From NCBI GenBank assembly GCA_020403245.1, contig JADBYA010000034.1, positions 1-64,000 on the forward strand: a stretch of DNA of 64,000 bases, read 5' to 3'. The first letter of the stretch is position 1. Each line of letters starts with the position of its first letter. Under the pieces are notes generated by a model. That model did no database searches, was not told the DNA's origin, and saw only the letters and a list, made by a program, of their open reading frames with translations. The DNA is from Flavobacterium sp. (GTDB taxonomy: Bacteria; Bacteroidota; Bacteroidia; Flavobacteriales; Flavobacteriaceae). Both the position numbers and the translations under genes were made by a program. Below, piece after piece: positions 37,301-48,500 of this stretch.

Positions 37301-40229
37301 AAGCACCTGTAGCTATAGAAAGAGTATTAGTAACATTGATGGCATTAGCCAAACTCACTATTCCGCCACTCGTTTTATTTATAAACAAGAAATCAAAAAT
37401 AGAAGCACCAATTGTTGTTACCGTAGAAGTTCCTGCTCCTTGAAAGAAAACCGCTCTTGTATTTGAAGTGTAAGAACCATTAGTTTTGGTATCCCAGTTG
37501 CCACTCAAGTAAATATCGCCACCTATCGCACTCGACAAGGTAAGCACGCTAGTTCCAGAAGTATTCCCTCCGATAACAACATTACCACCAACAGTCAATC
37601 TATTGGTAGTAGCCCCCATAGTGAGAGAACCTGCACTTGGCGATCCATCCAAACCTAAGTTTAAATTTCCTGCTATGGCACGATCTGCAAAACCATTTGC
37701 GGCTAAATCTAGTGTTGTCCCGTTCTGAATTTGTACGTGATTCGGATATCCTCTTCCACTTGTGGCACTCCACTCCAAGTTACGACCATAAGTTCCCGTC
37801 GTATTATAGATTAAAGTAGAAGCGCTTCCGTAAGTTGGCGCATTCGTGTTGACAAAAGCACCTGAATTGAGTTGCAACGAAGTCACAATATTTGAAGCAG
37901 AACCAAAATTAACTCCACCCGCAATAGTCACCGTTGGGAAATTAACCGTTCCTGAAACCGAACCTGCACCCACAAAAAACACAGGCCCAGCAGTGGCGGT
38001 AAAATCACCCGCAGTGGCTACGACATTTCCATTGGTTGGAATCGTTAATTGTTTCGCATTCAAATCTAATCTCCCTGCGGTTAAAGTCAACGAACCAGAA
38101 GTAGCTGTGATCGCTGTAATTGCAGATAAAGTAACTATATTATTTGGAGATGTCCCCGTATTATTAATCGTTAATGTATTGACAGTAGCCGGCAAACCAG
38201 TTCCTGTAATTTGATTGGCAACACCATTATAAACATAATTGGAAGTCGTTGGCAAAGTACGTGTAGTCGTTTGCACAGAACCTGTAGCACCACTAGATGC
38301 CAATCCTGCAGTATGACCCGTTCTGAGTGTTGCTGCAGCAGCCAAATTGAATACTCCTGTACCGCTTACCACAACGCTAGGAGCCAAATCTATTGTTCCT
38401 GAAATCGCCAACGAACCAGTACCAGTTATCGTCATGTCACTTTGCAACGCCGTCACTCTTCCAGAAGGAATATTGATGGTTTGACCTGTTGCGATAGTAT
38501 ATGCACCTGCGCCACTCAAAGTTTGACTGTTTCCATTAAACTGAAGTGAAGCGCCCGTACCATTCGCATTAAATGTTGAACCAGTAGCCACACTAATATT
38601 TCCATTGATAGAAGATATCGCCACGCCTGTTCCCGACATTCCAATATTAAGAGTTGTGTTATTAGATATCGTTAAATTATCCATATAAACTGCAGAAGCA
38701 CCTGTTAAAGTTGCTATTCCACCGCCTTGAAGCGTTAAATTAGAATAAGTTCTTCCACTAAAATCTAAACCTGAACCTCCCGATTGACCATGAAGATAAT
38801 TACTTCCTGTTTGAAAGACAACTACAGAAGCAGGAGCTGTTTTCTGAAAAGGATTACCACCATCATTGTGGCTAAAAGTAGAACCTATTGTAAACACCAC
38901 ACTATTATTAGTTCCAGAACCAAATACATTTCCTGTATTTCCTGTTCCTTGCGTAAATGACGAACCATTATTGAATGTAATTCCACTAGCATCAGCGGCA
39001 ACCAAAGTATTTGCTGAAGTAGTAAAATTCAACGTTCCACTGATACTTCCTGTTGCACCAGTTGCTAAAGTCAATGCCAAAGCACTCGCTCCAGTCGCAT
39101 TCAAAGCGCTGCCCGAAGCTACAGACAAATCGGCACCTGTTACGCCATTACTAATCGTCAAGGCACCCGCAGCTGCAGGTTGTAAATTTACAGTAGTATT
39201 TGCAGACACTAATATTCCACCAACCGTTTCAACAGGTATATTGGTTACAGTCGTAGTAGCACCGTTATTAAAAATCATATTATCTAAAACACCAAGTACA
39301 GATCTTGTTGGTGTCCAGTTCGTACCTGTAGCCCAAGAAGCCGTTCCGGTTTGGTTCCAAGTATAAGTTGGAGCAGCACCTACTGTATAGGTATAGTTGG
39401 ATCCGCTAACATTTTGTCCAGACGCATTGTAAATATTCAAAGAAAAATAATCTGCTTGTGCTGCCGAAGGAGCTGTAGACTGATTAGAAGAGAAAATGTA
39501 ATATGAAACATTAGCTCCTGCGGTGTTAAAAGCACCAGGGATAGTAGCAGTCAATGTAGTTCCTGCAGTACTAAATGCAGTAATCGTAGAAGTTTCAAAA
39601 TTATCTTTCGAGTACCGTAAGAAAACGGTTTCGTTAGTATTCAAAGTGCCCGAAATTGTGGTCGTCACCGTTACGGGCTGACCAGCACCTACCGAAGCAG
39701 CAACAGGACTTTGAGAAGCACCTGTAATATCTCTAGGATTGTAGGTTGTAGACAACACCGACATAAAGTTGTTGGCAGTGCTATTCCCGCCTACAATAAA
39801 CGTGTAATACGAACCTGAAGCGATTGCTGGTAAAGTACCACTTTGCCCTCCAAATCCGGTATTATATCGTGCCGATGAAGCCGCCGTTGCAGGATCTATG
39901 TAAGCATTAAACCCCGACAATTGTTGACCACTTGTGTAAGGCCTCCAGTTGGTAGAGTAATTTGTGGCTCCTGCAGTTCCTGTTGCAAATTCCCAATTAC
40001 GAGCTCCTGCGGATCCTGCAGAAGTAGCATTGATGCGCACAAAACGAACACCGCCACCACGAGTTACTAAATCATAAGTTACATAACCACCGTTTGCAAC
40101 CTGCGATCCTAAAACCGTTGGTTGCGCATAAGAGTTCTCTGAAACAAAAGTCATAAAAAACAACAACAATACAGAAAGTGTATGCAATGGTTGCAATAAA
40201 AATAATCTTTTAAGTAATTGATTTTTCAT
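34380..40229 (-). CDS. Giant T9SS-secreted surface protein (second adhesin)
   Basis: 1,949 residues from the ATG at 40229; this start places NQLLKRLFLLQPLHTLSVLL directly before the signal-peptide core (to about 41, NSYAQ). A frame to 40274 exists but adds only a second hydrophobic stretch. A long Gly/Ser/Thr/Asn-rich region of short beta repeats (about 290-1090), resembling passenger domains, is followed by Ig-like repeats of about 89 residues (about 1120-1390, AITGGTSPY and TYTLVSVT motifs), then a module with LWSSPV, GNPYPS and GQGF motifs shared with the first adhesin, and a T9SS type A sorting domain ending in VVTKKVVR. Likely cell-surface or secreted adhesin. Binding target unknown. Confidence 0.9.
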   Translation of the reverse strand: MKNQLLKRLFLLQPLHTLSVLLLFFMTFVSENSYAQPTVLGSQVANGGYVTYDLVTRGGGVRFVRINATSAGSAGARNWEFATGTAGATNYSTNWRPYTSGQQLSGFNAYIDPATAASSARYNTGFGGQSGTLPAIASGSYYTFIVGGNSTANNFMSVLSTTYNPRDITGASQSPVAASVGAGQPVTVTTTISGTLNTNETVFLRYSKDNFETSTITAFSTAGTTLTATIPGAFNTAGANVSYYIFSSNQSTAPSAAQADYFSLNIYNASGQNVSGSNYTYTVGAAPTYTWNQTGTASWATGTNWTPTRSVLGVLDNMIFNNGATTTVTNIPVETVGGILVSANTTVNLQPAAAGALTISNGVTGADLSVASGSALNATGASALALTLATGATGSISGTLNFTTSANTLVAADASGITFNNGSSFTQGTGNTGNVFGSGTNNSVVFTIGSTFSHNDGGNPFQKTAPASVVVFQTGSNYLHGQSGGSGLDFSGRTYSNLTLQGGGIATLTGASAVYMDNLTISNNTTLNIGMSGTGVAISSINGNISVATGSTFNANGTGASLQFNGNSQTLSGAGAYTIATGQTINIPSGRVTALQSDMTITGTGSLAISGTIDLAPSVVVSGTGVFNLAAAATLRTGHTAGLASSGATGSVQTTTRTLPTTSNYVYNGVANQITGTGLPATVNTLTINNTGTSPNNIVTLSAITAITATSGSLTLTAGRLDLNAKQLTIPTNGNVVATAGDFTATAGPVFFVGAGSVSGTVNFPTVTIAGGVNFGSASNIVTSLQLNSGAFVNTNAPTYGSASTLIYNTTGTYGRNLEWSATSGRGYPNHVQIQNGTTLDLAANGFADRAIAGNLNLGLDGSPSAGSLTMGATTNRLTVGGNVVIGGNTSGTSVLTLSSAIGGDIYLSGNWDTKTNGSYTSNTRAVFFQGAGTSTVTTIGASIFDFLFINKTSGGIVSLANAINVTNTLSIATGASLNLGTFASTSGTLSLGGTSQATGNSYGGTGSPADTINTTFFSNNIGYLNVGSCGSYTLTSTTVASPSCNGSTASVTNTSNLGVGTYQVYYTLSGANTGSFNTIMSVTIAGSGAFTTVNLSNNGSTTITIDFIRSGCVSNIISGNTATFTVSSASTAAVISGTATICSGIDTNLSVAITGGTSPYTVVYTDGTNNFTVSSYTSGAAISVSPTSNTTYTLVSVTSTGGCAGTGNSGSAVVTVNSASTAAVISGTTSTCGGSTNLSVAITGGTSPYSVVYTDGASNFTVSSYTSGAAISVSPTSNTTYTLVSVTSTGGCAGTGNSGSAVVTVNSASTAAVISGSAAICAGIPTNIQVAITGGTSPYTVVYSDGTLNSYVSGSNVSVSPTSTTSYTLTSVTDANGCVGTGNSGSAVVTIDATISTDGGLTWSNGSPSASKSLVFDGSTGTISANLAGCSLRLINNATVTVASGFNVTLDGKLTVDSGSTFTLNNNANLLQTSTIANSGNIIVNRNSSALKRLDYTLWSSPVTGQGLYAFSKFTLPNRFYIYDTATDLYNNSVGFNLTGLQYPSPLVSPNGVDGTDNANVQFTNGIGYLIRVPYNHPTSPTVYNGIFTGVANNGTISATVSTALNGFNAVGNPYPSRLNVHNFIDGNTNITGPLYFWRKTNTTAVSTSYATLTKTAYVANGSAGGDTGTGFFPTGGGQEQNWVLNIGQGFIVKATSGSTISFTNSMRRSSNANQFFRNSQTTTSTNNGLYWLNLIDNTGVYSQMAVGYSSEGTMADDRGIDGENINKEFYLTSLIGAGEYSIQGRPEFDPSDVVPLSYKALTSGNYSIAIDHTDGLFTNTNQAIYLKDNLTATEHDLQTGAYNFTSVAGTFTNRFEIIYQSQLSIQSPTFNTNQVIVYKNGVNDFVINAGTTIMTSVKVFDIRGRLLLESNNINASQTTMTVGMANEVLLVQITSEDGVVVTKKVVR
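36311..36844 (-). repeat. Two tandem near-identical 267-bp repeats
   Basis: Copies at 36311-36577 and 36578-36844, with a period of 267 bp (89 codons). The first 107 or so bases of each are identical and the rest differ at a few positions. They encode two Ig-like repeats of the second adhesin; a third, more diverged copy lies at about 36066-36310. Confidence 0.92.
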
Positions 40230-40595
40230 AATTAAGCATAAAAATATTAAAATGTATAACAGCGAGTAATGCATTCAATAAATCAAAAAAAAGGCCCGAA
40301 AAACGATTGTCTATCAAGTCATTCCTTTTTAAAGTTAATAAAAAGCGCTAAAAATACATTAAAATTCTATAAAACAAAATTTTAACCGTTTAAATGTTGA
40401 CAAATAATTTATGTCGTAGTATTTATCTTTATTTCAATTTTATAGTGGTAACGAAATTAATTACCCTACCCGTTACTGAATGAAGAGTTTGTATTTTTGG
40501 GAGAGGAAACCTGTCTGCCGATAGGCATGGGTTGGGAGATGGAAGATGGGACTGAGAACAGAGCAATTAGTACTTATATCTTTCAATTCGCAATT
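40230..40595. other. Intergenic region with degenerate repeat words
   Basis: About 365 bp without a gene. The part near the adhesin is A/T-rich leader with no clear promoter match. From 40497 to 40595 lies purine-rich word DNA (GGGAGAGGAAAC, GGGTTGGGAGATGGAAGATG, GGACTGAGAACAGAGC) including the imperfect palindrome CCTGTCTGCCGATAGGCATGG (written in two parts: CCTGTCTGCC, GATAGGCATGG). Similar to the words in prmC and at 8019-8494. Confidence 0.6.
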
Positions 40596-40638
40596 AAAAA
40601 AAACCTCTTCACCCAATGTTTCGGGAATGAAGAGATTT
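40596..40638 (-). terminator. Terminator of the DUF3467 gene
   Basis: On the minus strand: CTCTTCA (40634-40628) pairs with TGAAGAG (40611-40605), followed by GTT and eight T. Confidence 0.8.
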
Positions 40639-40656
40639 TGTAGATTTTAGAGAGGG

Positions 40657-40968
40657 TTATGCTTGACCCGCTGGACCAAAATTCAGAGGAATTTGCGGTT
40701 GTTCGGTATCTTTTATTTCACCATTTACTTGTTCAAAGCGGTGAATGTTTTCGCCCAATGCTTTTAGAAAACGTTTCGCATGTTGCGGGGTTAATATAAT
40801 TCTCGATTTTACTTTTGCCTTTGGTGTTCCGGGCATAATCGTTACAAAATCGACTACAAACTCTGATGCAGAATGGTTAATTATGGCCAAGTTAGAATAA
40901 ATTCCTTCGGCTGTATTTTCATCTAATTCGATGTTGATTTGTCCTTGTTGTTGATTGTTATCGTTCAT
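40657..40968 (-). CDS. DUF3467 protein
   Basis: 103 residues. Matches the DUF3467 family: QINIELDENTAEGIYSNLAIINHSASEFVVDFVTIMPG, then KVKSRIILTPQHAKRFLKALGENI. Function unknown. Its place right after rpoC is conserved in Bacteroidota. A terminator hairpin lies between it and rpoC (41033-41069), so it may be partly uncoupled. Confidence 0.9.
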   Translation of the reverse strand: MNDNNQQQGQINIELDENTAEGIYSNLAIINHSASEFVVDFVTIMPGTPKAKVKSRIILTPQHAKRFLKALGENIHRFEQVNGEIKDTEQPQIPLNFGPAGQA

Positions 40969-41029
40969 TGGATTTTATATTTTAAATTTAATGTTTTTGA
41001 TATTTACTATTTTACTTTTGACATCTAAT

Positions 41030-41070
41030 ATTAAAAGCCACTAATTTAGAATTTAAAATAGTGGCTTTTA
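41030..41070. terminator. Bidirectional terminator after rpoC
   Basis: Perfect 11-bp stem AAAAGCCACTA (41033-41043) with TAGTGGCTTTT (41059-41069), flanked by A/T-rich word repeats. Confidence 0.8.
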
Positions 41071-41084
41071 TTTATCGCTTACCT

Positions 41085-41120
41085 TTTCCCCTCTCCTTTG
41101 GGGAGGGTTTGGGTGAGGCT
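41085..41120. repeat. GC-rich word element at the rpoC 3' end
   Basis: CCCCTCTCC, TTTGGGGAGGG, TTTGGGTGAGG: a G/C-rich, partly self-complementary stretch in an A/T-rich genome, ending 2 bp before the rpoC stop codon. A hairpin of the TCCCC...GGGGA type can form. Confidence 0.7.
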
Positions 41121-41121
41121 T

Positions 41122-44100
41122 TTAATAGATGTATTCTTCTTTACTCGCCATAATCTCATTATAGTCTTCTTTAGAACCAACAATCGTATGATCGTAATCT
41201 CTCATACCGGTACCGGCAGGAATTCTATGTCCAACAATAACATTTTCTTTAAGACCTTCAAGCGTATCAACTTTACCAGCTACGGCTGCTTCGTTTAATA
41301 CTTTGGTAGTCTCTTGGAACGATGCTGCAGAGATGAATGATTTGGTTTGTAACGATGCTCTTGTAATACCTTGTAATACAGGAGTAGCTGTAGCTGTAAT
41401 TACATCACGAGCCGTAACTTGGTTTTTATCATTACGTTTTAATAACGAATTTTCATCACGCAACTCACGTGGCGAAATAATCTGTCCTGGCTTCAATACT
41501 TCCGAATCACCAGCATCTTCAACAACTTTCATTCCATACAATTTATCATTCTCTACTAAGAAATCAGCGGTATGAATTAATTGCTCTTCTAGGAACAAAG
41601 TATCTCCTGGATCTTCCACTCTTACTTTACGCATCATTTGACGAATAACCACTTCAAAGTGTTTGTCATTGATTTTTACCCCTTGCAAACGGTATACTTC
41701 TTGAATTTCATTTACCAAATACTGTTGAACAGCCGATGGCCCTTGAATTCTTAAAATATCGTCAGGTGTAATTGCACCATCAGACAAAGGAACACCTGCT
41801 TTTACGAAGTCATTTTCTTGCACCAAGATTTGACTAGATAATTTAACTAAGTATTTCTTTACCTCACCAAATTTAGACTCAATGATTATTTCACGATTAC
41901 CTCTTTTAATTTTTCCAAAAGTTACCACACCGTCAATTTCAGAAACTACAGCAGGGTTTGATGGATTACGAGCTTCTAACAACTCTGTAATTCTTGGCAA
42001 ACCACCTGTAATATCACTTGCTTTTGAAGAACGACGAGGAATTTTTACAAGAATCTTACCTGCTTTAATTTTTTCTCCATCTTCAACCATCAAGTGAGCA
42101 CCTACTGGCAGATTATAGGAACGTATTAGCTCTCCATCTTTACCATATACTAACAAGGTTGGGATTAATTTTTTATTTCTTCCTTCAGAAATTACTTTTT
42201 CTTGGAAACCTGTTTGTTCGTCAATTTCAACTTGGAACGATTGTCCTTGTTCTAAATCTTCATAAGCAATTTTTCCGGTAAATTCAGAAACAATTACACC
42301 ATTATATGGATCCCATTTGCAGATAGCAGTACCTTTTGCTACTTCTTCTCCGTCTTTTACAATAATTATAGAACCATAAGGAATGTTGTGCGTACTTAAT
42401 AAAATTCCGGTTTTAACATCTACTAATTTCAATTCTGTTGAACGGGATACAACAATATCCACTTTGTTTCCATCAGCATCTTCACCTACTACAGTTTTTA
42501 AATCTTCAATTTCTAGTTTTCCACCAAAACGTGCAACAATAGTAGATACTTCAGAGACACCACCAGCAACTCCACCAACGTGGAACGTTCTCAAGGTTAA
42601 CTGTGTTCCTGGCTCACCAATAGATTGAGCTGCGATAACGCCAACTGCTTCTCCTTTTTGAGTCATTTTTCCAGTGGCTAAGTTTCTTCCGTAACATTTA
42701 GCACAAATACCTTTTTTAGCTTCACATACTAGAGGAGAACGCACTTCTACTTTTTCAATTGGAGATTCTTCAATAGCTTTAACAATAGCTTCTGTAATTT
42801 GAACTCCAGAATGAACTAAAATTTCATTATTCAAAGGATTAATTACATCGTGTAAAGCAACACGGCCTAAGATTCTTTCGCCTAATGTCTCTACAATCTC
42901 TTCGTTTTTCTTCAAAGCAGCAACTTCAATTCCTCGTAACGTACCACAATCTACGGAGTTCACAATCACGTCCTGAGAAACATCATGCAATCTACGAGTA
43001 AGGTAACCTGCATCAGCGGTTTTCAATGCGGTATCGGCAAGACCTTTACGCGCACCGTGAGTAGAAATAAAATACTCAAGAATTGAAAGACCTTCTTTAA
43101 AGTTGGAAAGAATTGGGTTTTCAATAATTTCACCACCACCAGCAGTTGATTTTTTTGGTTTAGCCATCAAACCACGCATACCAGTTAACTGACGGATTTG
43201 TTCTTTAGAACCCCTTGCCCCAGAGTCAAGCATCATATACACCGAGTTAAAACCTTGTTGGTCTTCTCTAATGTTTTTCATAGCTAATTCAGTCAATTGT
43301 GCATTAGCAGAAGTCCAGATATCAATAACTTGGTTATACCTTTCATTATTGGTTATAAGACCCATATTATAGTTCAACGAAATTCCTTCAACTTGTTCAC
43401 GAGCATCTGAAATTAATTTATCTTTTTGTTCTGGAATTCTAATGTCACCCAATGAGAAAGACAATCCTCCTTTGAAGGCAAATTTATAACCCATATCTTT
43501 CATGCTATCAAGGAAGCTAGCCGTTGTTGGAACATCAGTTACAGCAAGGATTTTTCCAATAATATCACGCAACGATTTTTTTGTCAATACTTCATTGATA
43601 TAACCAGCTGCTTCTGGCACTACTTCATTAAATAATATTCTACCAGCAGTGGTTTGAATAATTTTATATACTAATTCTCCGTCCTCATTAAAATCTTTAA
43701 CTCTAATTTTTACACGGGCGTTCAATTCAACTCTTCCTTCGTTCAAAGCGATATTGCACTCTTCTGCAGAATAAAAAGTCAAACCTTCACCTAAAATTTT
43801 CATTTCTGGAGTTGACAATCTTTCTTTGGTCATGTAATATAGACCAAGCACCATGTCTTGTGATGGAACTGTAATTGGTGCACCATTTGCAGGGTTCAAG
43901 ATATTGTGAGAAGCCAACATTAACAATTGTGCTTCCAAAATAGCTTCGGGACCAAGCGGTAGGTGAACTGCCATTTGGTCACCATCAAAATCCGCATTAA
44001 ATGCCGTACACACTAATGGGTGTAATTGAATAGCTTTTCCTTCAATTAATTTGGGTTGGAACGCTTGAATTCCCAATCGGTGTAAAGTAGGAGCACGGTT

Positions 44101-45435
44101 TAGTAACACTGGATGTCCTTTGATTACATTTTCAAGAATATCCCAAACTACTGGTTCTTTTTTGTCAATGATTTTCTTAGCCGATTTTACTGTTTTAACA
44201 ATTCCTCTTTCGATTAATTTACGTATGACAAATGGTTTGTATAATTCAGCAGCCATGTCCTTAGGAATACCACATTCAAACAATTTCATTTCTGGTCCAA
44301 CTACAATTACAGAACGAGCAGAATAATCCACACGTTTTCCTAATAAGTTTTGGCGGAAACGACCTTGCTTTCCTTTCAAGGAATCAGAAAGTGATTTTAA
44401 GGGTCTGTTTGATTCTGTTTTAACGGCAGAAGCTTTACGCGTATTGTCAAATAATGAATCTACTGATTCTTGTAACATACGTTTTTCGTTTCTTAAGATA
44501 ACCTCTGGAGCTTTGATTTCCATTAATCTTTTCAAACGATTGTTTCTGATGATAACTCTTCGGTACAAGTCATTCAAATCCGAGGTTGCAAAACGACCGC
44601 CATCAAGTGGCACTAACGGACGCAATTCAGGTGGAATAACTGGCACCACTTTCATAATCATCCATTCCGGACGATTTTCTCTGTTTTTATTAGAGTCACG
44701 GAAAGATTCAACAACTTGTAATCTTTTTAATGCTTCGGTCTTACGTTGTTTAGACGTTTCATTATTGGCTGCGTGACGCAATTCATAGGACAAAGCATTC
44801 AAATCAGTACGAGCCAATAAATCCATAATACATTCAGCACCCATTTTGGCGATGAATTTATTAGGGTCTTTTTCATCTAAATATTGATTTTCCATTGGAA
44901 GTGTATCCAATATATTCAGATATTCTTCTTCTGTTAAAAAGTCTAATCGCTGTAACGACTCTCCTTCTGCATTTACAGCAATACCAGCTTGAATTACTAC
45001 ATATCTTTCGTAGTAAATAATCATATCTAATTTCTTAGAAGGTAAACCAAGTATGTATCCAATTTTATTTGGAAGGGAGCGGAAGTACCAGATATGAGCA
45101 ATTGGCACTACAAGGTTGATGTGTCCTACTCTATCTCTACGTACTTTTTTCTCAGTTACTTCAACACCACAACGGTCACAAACGATTCCTTTGTAACGGA
45201 TTCTTTTGTATTTTCCACAAGCACATTCGAAGTCTTTTACTGGACCGAAGATTCGTTCGCAGAAAAGCCCATCACGTTCTGGTTTGTGCGTTCTATAATT
45301 GATTGTTTCTGGTTTTAGAACCTCACCTCTAGACTCAGCCAAGATAGATTCTGGAGATGCTAAACCAATTGAAATTTTGTCGAATCTCTTGATGGCATTT
45401 TTAGGATCTCTGTTATTATTTCTATTATTCATCAT
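41122..45435 (-). CDS. rpoC: DNA-directed RNA polymerase beta' subunit
   Basis: 1,437 residues. The N-terminal zinc finger ([20 protein letters not shown]), the catalytic Mg-binding [12 protein letters not shown] and the second zinc site ([19 protein letters not shown]) are visible. The C-terminal half includes the trigger-loop region. Start at the ATG at 45435; a second ATG follows directly. Downstream of rpoB with a 107-nt spacer that contains repeat words. Nothing broken. Confidence 0.98.
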   Translation of the reverse strand: MMNNRNNNRDPKNAIKRFDKISIGLASPESILAESRGEVLKPETINYRTHKPERDGLFCERIFGPVKDFECACGKYKRIRYKGIVCDRCGVEVTEKKVRRDRVGHINLVVPIAHIWYFRSLPNKIGYILGLPSKKLDMIIYYERYVVIQAGIAVNAEGESLQRLDFLTEEEYLNILDTLPMENQYLDEKDPNKFIAKMGAECIMDLLARTDLNALSYELRHAANNETSKQRKTEALKRLQVVESFRDSNKNRENRPEWMIMKVVPVIPPELRPLVPLDGGRFATSDLNDLYRRVIIRNNRLKRLMEIKAPEVILRNEKRMLQESVDSLFDNTRKASAVKTESNRPLKSLSDSLKGKQGRFRQNLLGKRVDYSARSVIVVGPEMKLFECGIPKDMAAELYKPFVIRKLIERGIVKTVKSAKKIIDKKEPVVWDILENVIKGHPVLLNRAPTLHRLGIQAFQPKLIEGKAIQLHPLVCTAFNADFDGDQMAVHLPLGPEAILEAQLLMLASHNILNPANGAPITVPSQDMVLGLYYMTKERLSTPEMKILGEGLTFYSAEECNIALNEGRVELNARVKIRVKDFNEDGELVYKIIQTTAGRILFNEVVPEAAGYINEVLTKKSLRDIIGKILAVTDVPTTASFLDSMKDMGYKFAFKGGLSFSLGDIRIPEQKDKLISDAREQVEGISLNYNMGLITNNERYNQVIDIWTSANAQLTELAMKNIREDQQGFNSVYMMLDSGARGSKEQIRQLTGMRGLMAKPKKSTAGGGEIIENPILSNFKEGLSILEYFISTHGARKGLADTALKTADAGYLTRRLHDVSQDVIVNSVDCGTLRGIEVAALKKNEEIVETLGERILGRVALHDVINPLNNEILVHSGVQITEAIVKAIEESPIEKVEVRSPLVCEAKKGICAKCYGRNLATGKMTQKGEAVGVIAAQSIGEPGTQLTLRTFHVGGVAGGVSEVSTIVARFGGKLEIEDLKTVVGEDADGNKVDIVVSRSTELKLVDVKTGILLSTHNIPYGSIIIVKDGEEVAKGTAICKWDPYNGVIVSEFTGKIAYEDLEQGQSFQVEIDEQTGFQEKVISEGRNKKLIPTLLVYGKDGELIRSYNLPVGAHLMVEDGEKIKAGKILVKIPRRSSKASDITGGLPRITELLEARNPSNPAVVSEIDGVVTFGKIKRGNREIIIESKFGEVKKYLVKLSSQILVQENDFVKAGVPLSDGAITPDDILRIQGPSAVQQYLVNEIQEVYRLQGVKINDKHFEVVIRQMMRKVRVEDPGDTLFLEEQLIHTADFLVENDKLYGMKVVEDAGDSEVLKPGQIISPRELRDENSLLKRNDKNQVTARDVITATATPVLQGITRASLQTKSFISAASFQETTKVLNEAAVAGKVDTLEGLKENVIVGHRIPAGTGMRDYDHTIVGSKEDYNEIMASKEEYIY

Positions 45436-45472
45436 AGTTTTTACTATTGATATTATTGAAATTATTTTTAAA

Positions 45473-45533
45473 GTGTTCAGTGTTCAGTTATGAGTGTTCA
45501 GTAAAGCTGCTAACTATAAACTGCACACTGATT
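45473..45533. repeat. Word repeat between rpoB and rpoC
   Basis: GTGTTCAGT occurs at 45473, 45480 and 45494, followed by a stretch with GCTGCTAACTATAAACTG and CACACTGATTAC. The self-similar, text-like composition is unlike the flanking DNA. The rpoB-rpoC spacer is otherwise expected to be short and plain. Confidence 0.75.
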
Positions 45534-45542
45534 ACTTTTTTA

Positions 45543-48500
45543 TTATTCTTCTAATCTGATGTCTAATCCAAGACCTTTCAATTCATGCATTAATACATTG
45601 AATGATTCTGGTAATCCTGGCTCTGGCATAGTTTCACCCTTAACGATGGCTTCGTAAGTTTTTGCTCTACCAATAACGTCATCTGATTTAACAGTCAAAA
45701 TTTCTCTAAGTGTACTTGATGCTCCATAAGCTTCAAGTGCCCAAACCTCCATTTCTCCAAAACGCTGACCTCCAAATTGAGCTTTACCACCCAATGGTTG
45801 CTGAGTAATAAGAGAGTATGGACCAATAGAACGTGCGTGCATTTTATCATCAACCATATGCCCCAATTTCAACATATAGATAACACCTACTGTTGCTGCT
45901 TGATGGAAACGTTCTCCTGTTCCTCCATCATACAAATACGTATGACCAAATCTTGGAATACCCGCTTCATCAGTCAATTCATTAATTTGGTCTAAGGTAG
46001 CACCATCAAAAATTGGAGTAGCATATTTTCTACCCAAATTCATTCCAGCCCAACCCAGAACCGTTTCATAAATCTGTCCAATATTCATACGAGAAGGTAC
46101 ACCAAGTGGATTTAAAACAATATCTACAGGAGTTCCATCTTCAAGGAATGGCATATCTTCATGACGAACGATACGTGCAACAATACCTTTGTTACCGTGA
46201 CGTCCAGCCATTTTATCACCTACTTTTAACTTACGCTTTTTAGCGATATATACTTTTGCCAACTTCAAGATACCTGCTGGTAATTCATCCCCAACAGTAA
46301 TGGTGAATTTCTCTCTACGCAATGCTCCTTGAAGGTCATTCAATTTGATTTTGTAGTTGTGAATTAAGTCATTAACTAAAGTATTAGTTTCGTCATCAGC
46401 AACCCATTGTCCTTTTGTTAAATGAGCAAAGTCATCAACGGCGTTCAACATTTTCTGAGAGTACTTTTTACCTTTAGGAAATACTTCTTCACCCAAGTCG
46501 TTCATAACACCTTGGGATGTTTTTCCGTTAACTATGGCTGTAAGTTTCTCTACTAATTTGTCTTTTAAATCGGCATATTTAGTTTCGAATTCCATTTCTA
46601 AAGACGTCAAATCGTCTTTGTCTTTAGTACGTTTCTTTTTATCTTTTACCGCTCTTGCAAATAATTTTTTATCTAAAACTACACCATGTAATGATGGAGA
46701 AGCTTTTAAAGAAGCATCTTTCACATCACCTGCTTTATCACCGAAAATAGCACGAAGTAATTTCTCTTCTGGAGTTGGATCTGATTCTCCTTTTGGAGTA
46801 ATTTTTCCAATTAGAATATCGCCAGGTTTTACCTCGGCACCAATTCTAATCATTCCGTTTTCATCCAAGTCTTTAGTAGCTTCTTCCGAAACGTTAGGAA
46901 TGTCATTAGTCAACTCTTCGTTTCCTAATTTGGTATCTCTAACTTCCAATGAATAATCGTCAACGTGAATAGAAGTGAATATATCATCACGAACTACTTT
47001 TTCAGAAATTACAATCGCATCCTCAAAGTTATACCCTTTCCAAGGCATGAACGCTACTTTTAGGTTACGACCCAAAGCCAACTCTCCGTTTTGTGTTGCA
47101 TATCCTTCACAAAGTACCTGACCTAATTTCACTCGGTCACCTTTCCTAACAATAGGTTTCAAGTTGATAGAGGTACTTTGATTGGTTTTTCTAAATTTAA
47201 TTAAGTTATATGATTTTTCATCTGGTTCAAAACTCACCATTCTTTCGGCATCAGTTCTGTCGTATTTGATGGTAATCAAATTAGCATCAACATACTCAAC
47301 AGTTCCATTTCCTTCAGCATTAATCAATACTCTGGAGTCAGAAGCCACTTGACGCTCTAAACCAGTTCCAACAATTGGTGCTTCAGGGCGTAACAATGGT
47401 ACTGCCTGACGCATCATGTTGGATCCCATCAACGCTCTATTCGCGTCATCATGTTCCAAGAAAGGAATTAAGGAAGCTGAAATGGAAGCAATTTGATTTG
47501 GTGCAACATCCGTAAAATGAACTTGATTTGGCTCAACTACTGGGAAATCGCCTTCTTCACGAGCAATAACTTTATCCGCTGTAATTTTTCCTTTGCCATC
47601 CATTTGAATGTTTGCCTGAGCAATCATTTTTCCTTCTTCTTCTTCAGCACTTAAGTATATTGGAGTTGAAGTTAAATCAACAACACCATTAGTAACTTTA
47701 CGGTATGGCGTTTCAATAAAGCCCATTCCGTTTACTTTAGCATAAACCCCAAGTGAAGAAATCAATCCAATGTTTGGTCCTTCAGGAGTTTCAATTGGGC
47801 AAAGCCGACCGTAGTGCGTATAGTGAACGTCACGCACCTCAAACCCAGCTCTTTCTCTTGAAAGTCCACCTGGTCCAAGTGCAGATAATCTTCTTTTGTG
47901 TGTAATCTCAGCTAATGGATTGGTTTGATCCATAAATTGAGACAACTGGTTGGTTCCAAAGAAAGAGTTGATAACCGATGATAATGTTTTAGCATTAATC
48001 AAATCAATGGGTGTAAATACCTCGTTATCTCTAACGTTCATTCTCTCACGAATGGTTCTCGCCATACGAGCTAAACCTACGCCAAACTGTTGTGATAATT
48101 GTTCGCCAACAGTTCTAACACGACGGTTTGATAAGTGATCAATATCATCAATTTCAGCTTTAGAATTGATTAATTCAATCAAATATTTTACAATGGTGAT
48201 GATGTCTTCTTTGGTCAAGACTTGCTTTTCCATCGGGATATCTAGGCCAAGTTTCTTGTTCATTCTATAACGACCAACTTCACCTAAGTTATAACGTTGG
48301 TCAGAGAAGAATAATTTATCTATAATACCACGAGCCGTTTCTTCATCAGGCGGTTCTGCATTACGCAATTGTCTGTAGATATGCTCAACAGCTTCTTTTT
48401 CGGAATTGGTTGGATCTTTTTGTAACGTGTTATGAATGATAGCATAATCTCCTTGATTAGCATCTTCTTTGTGTAACAAAATAGATTTTACATTAGAATC

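Noticed and set aside
38866..39366. Open frame opposite the second adhesin
   Set aside because: Shadow of the repeated Gly/Thr/Ser codons; low-complexity Val/Pro/Ala protein with no motifs and no start context.
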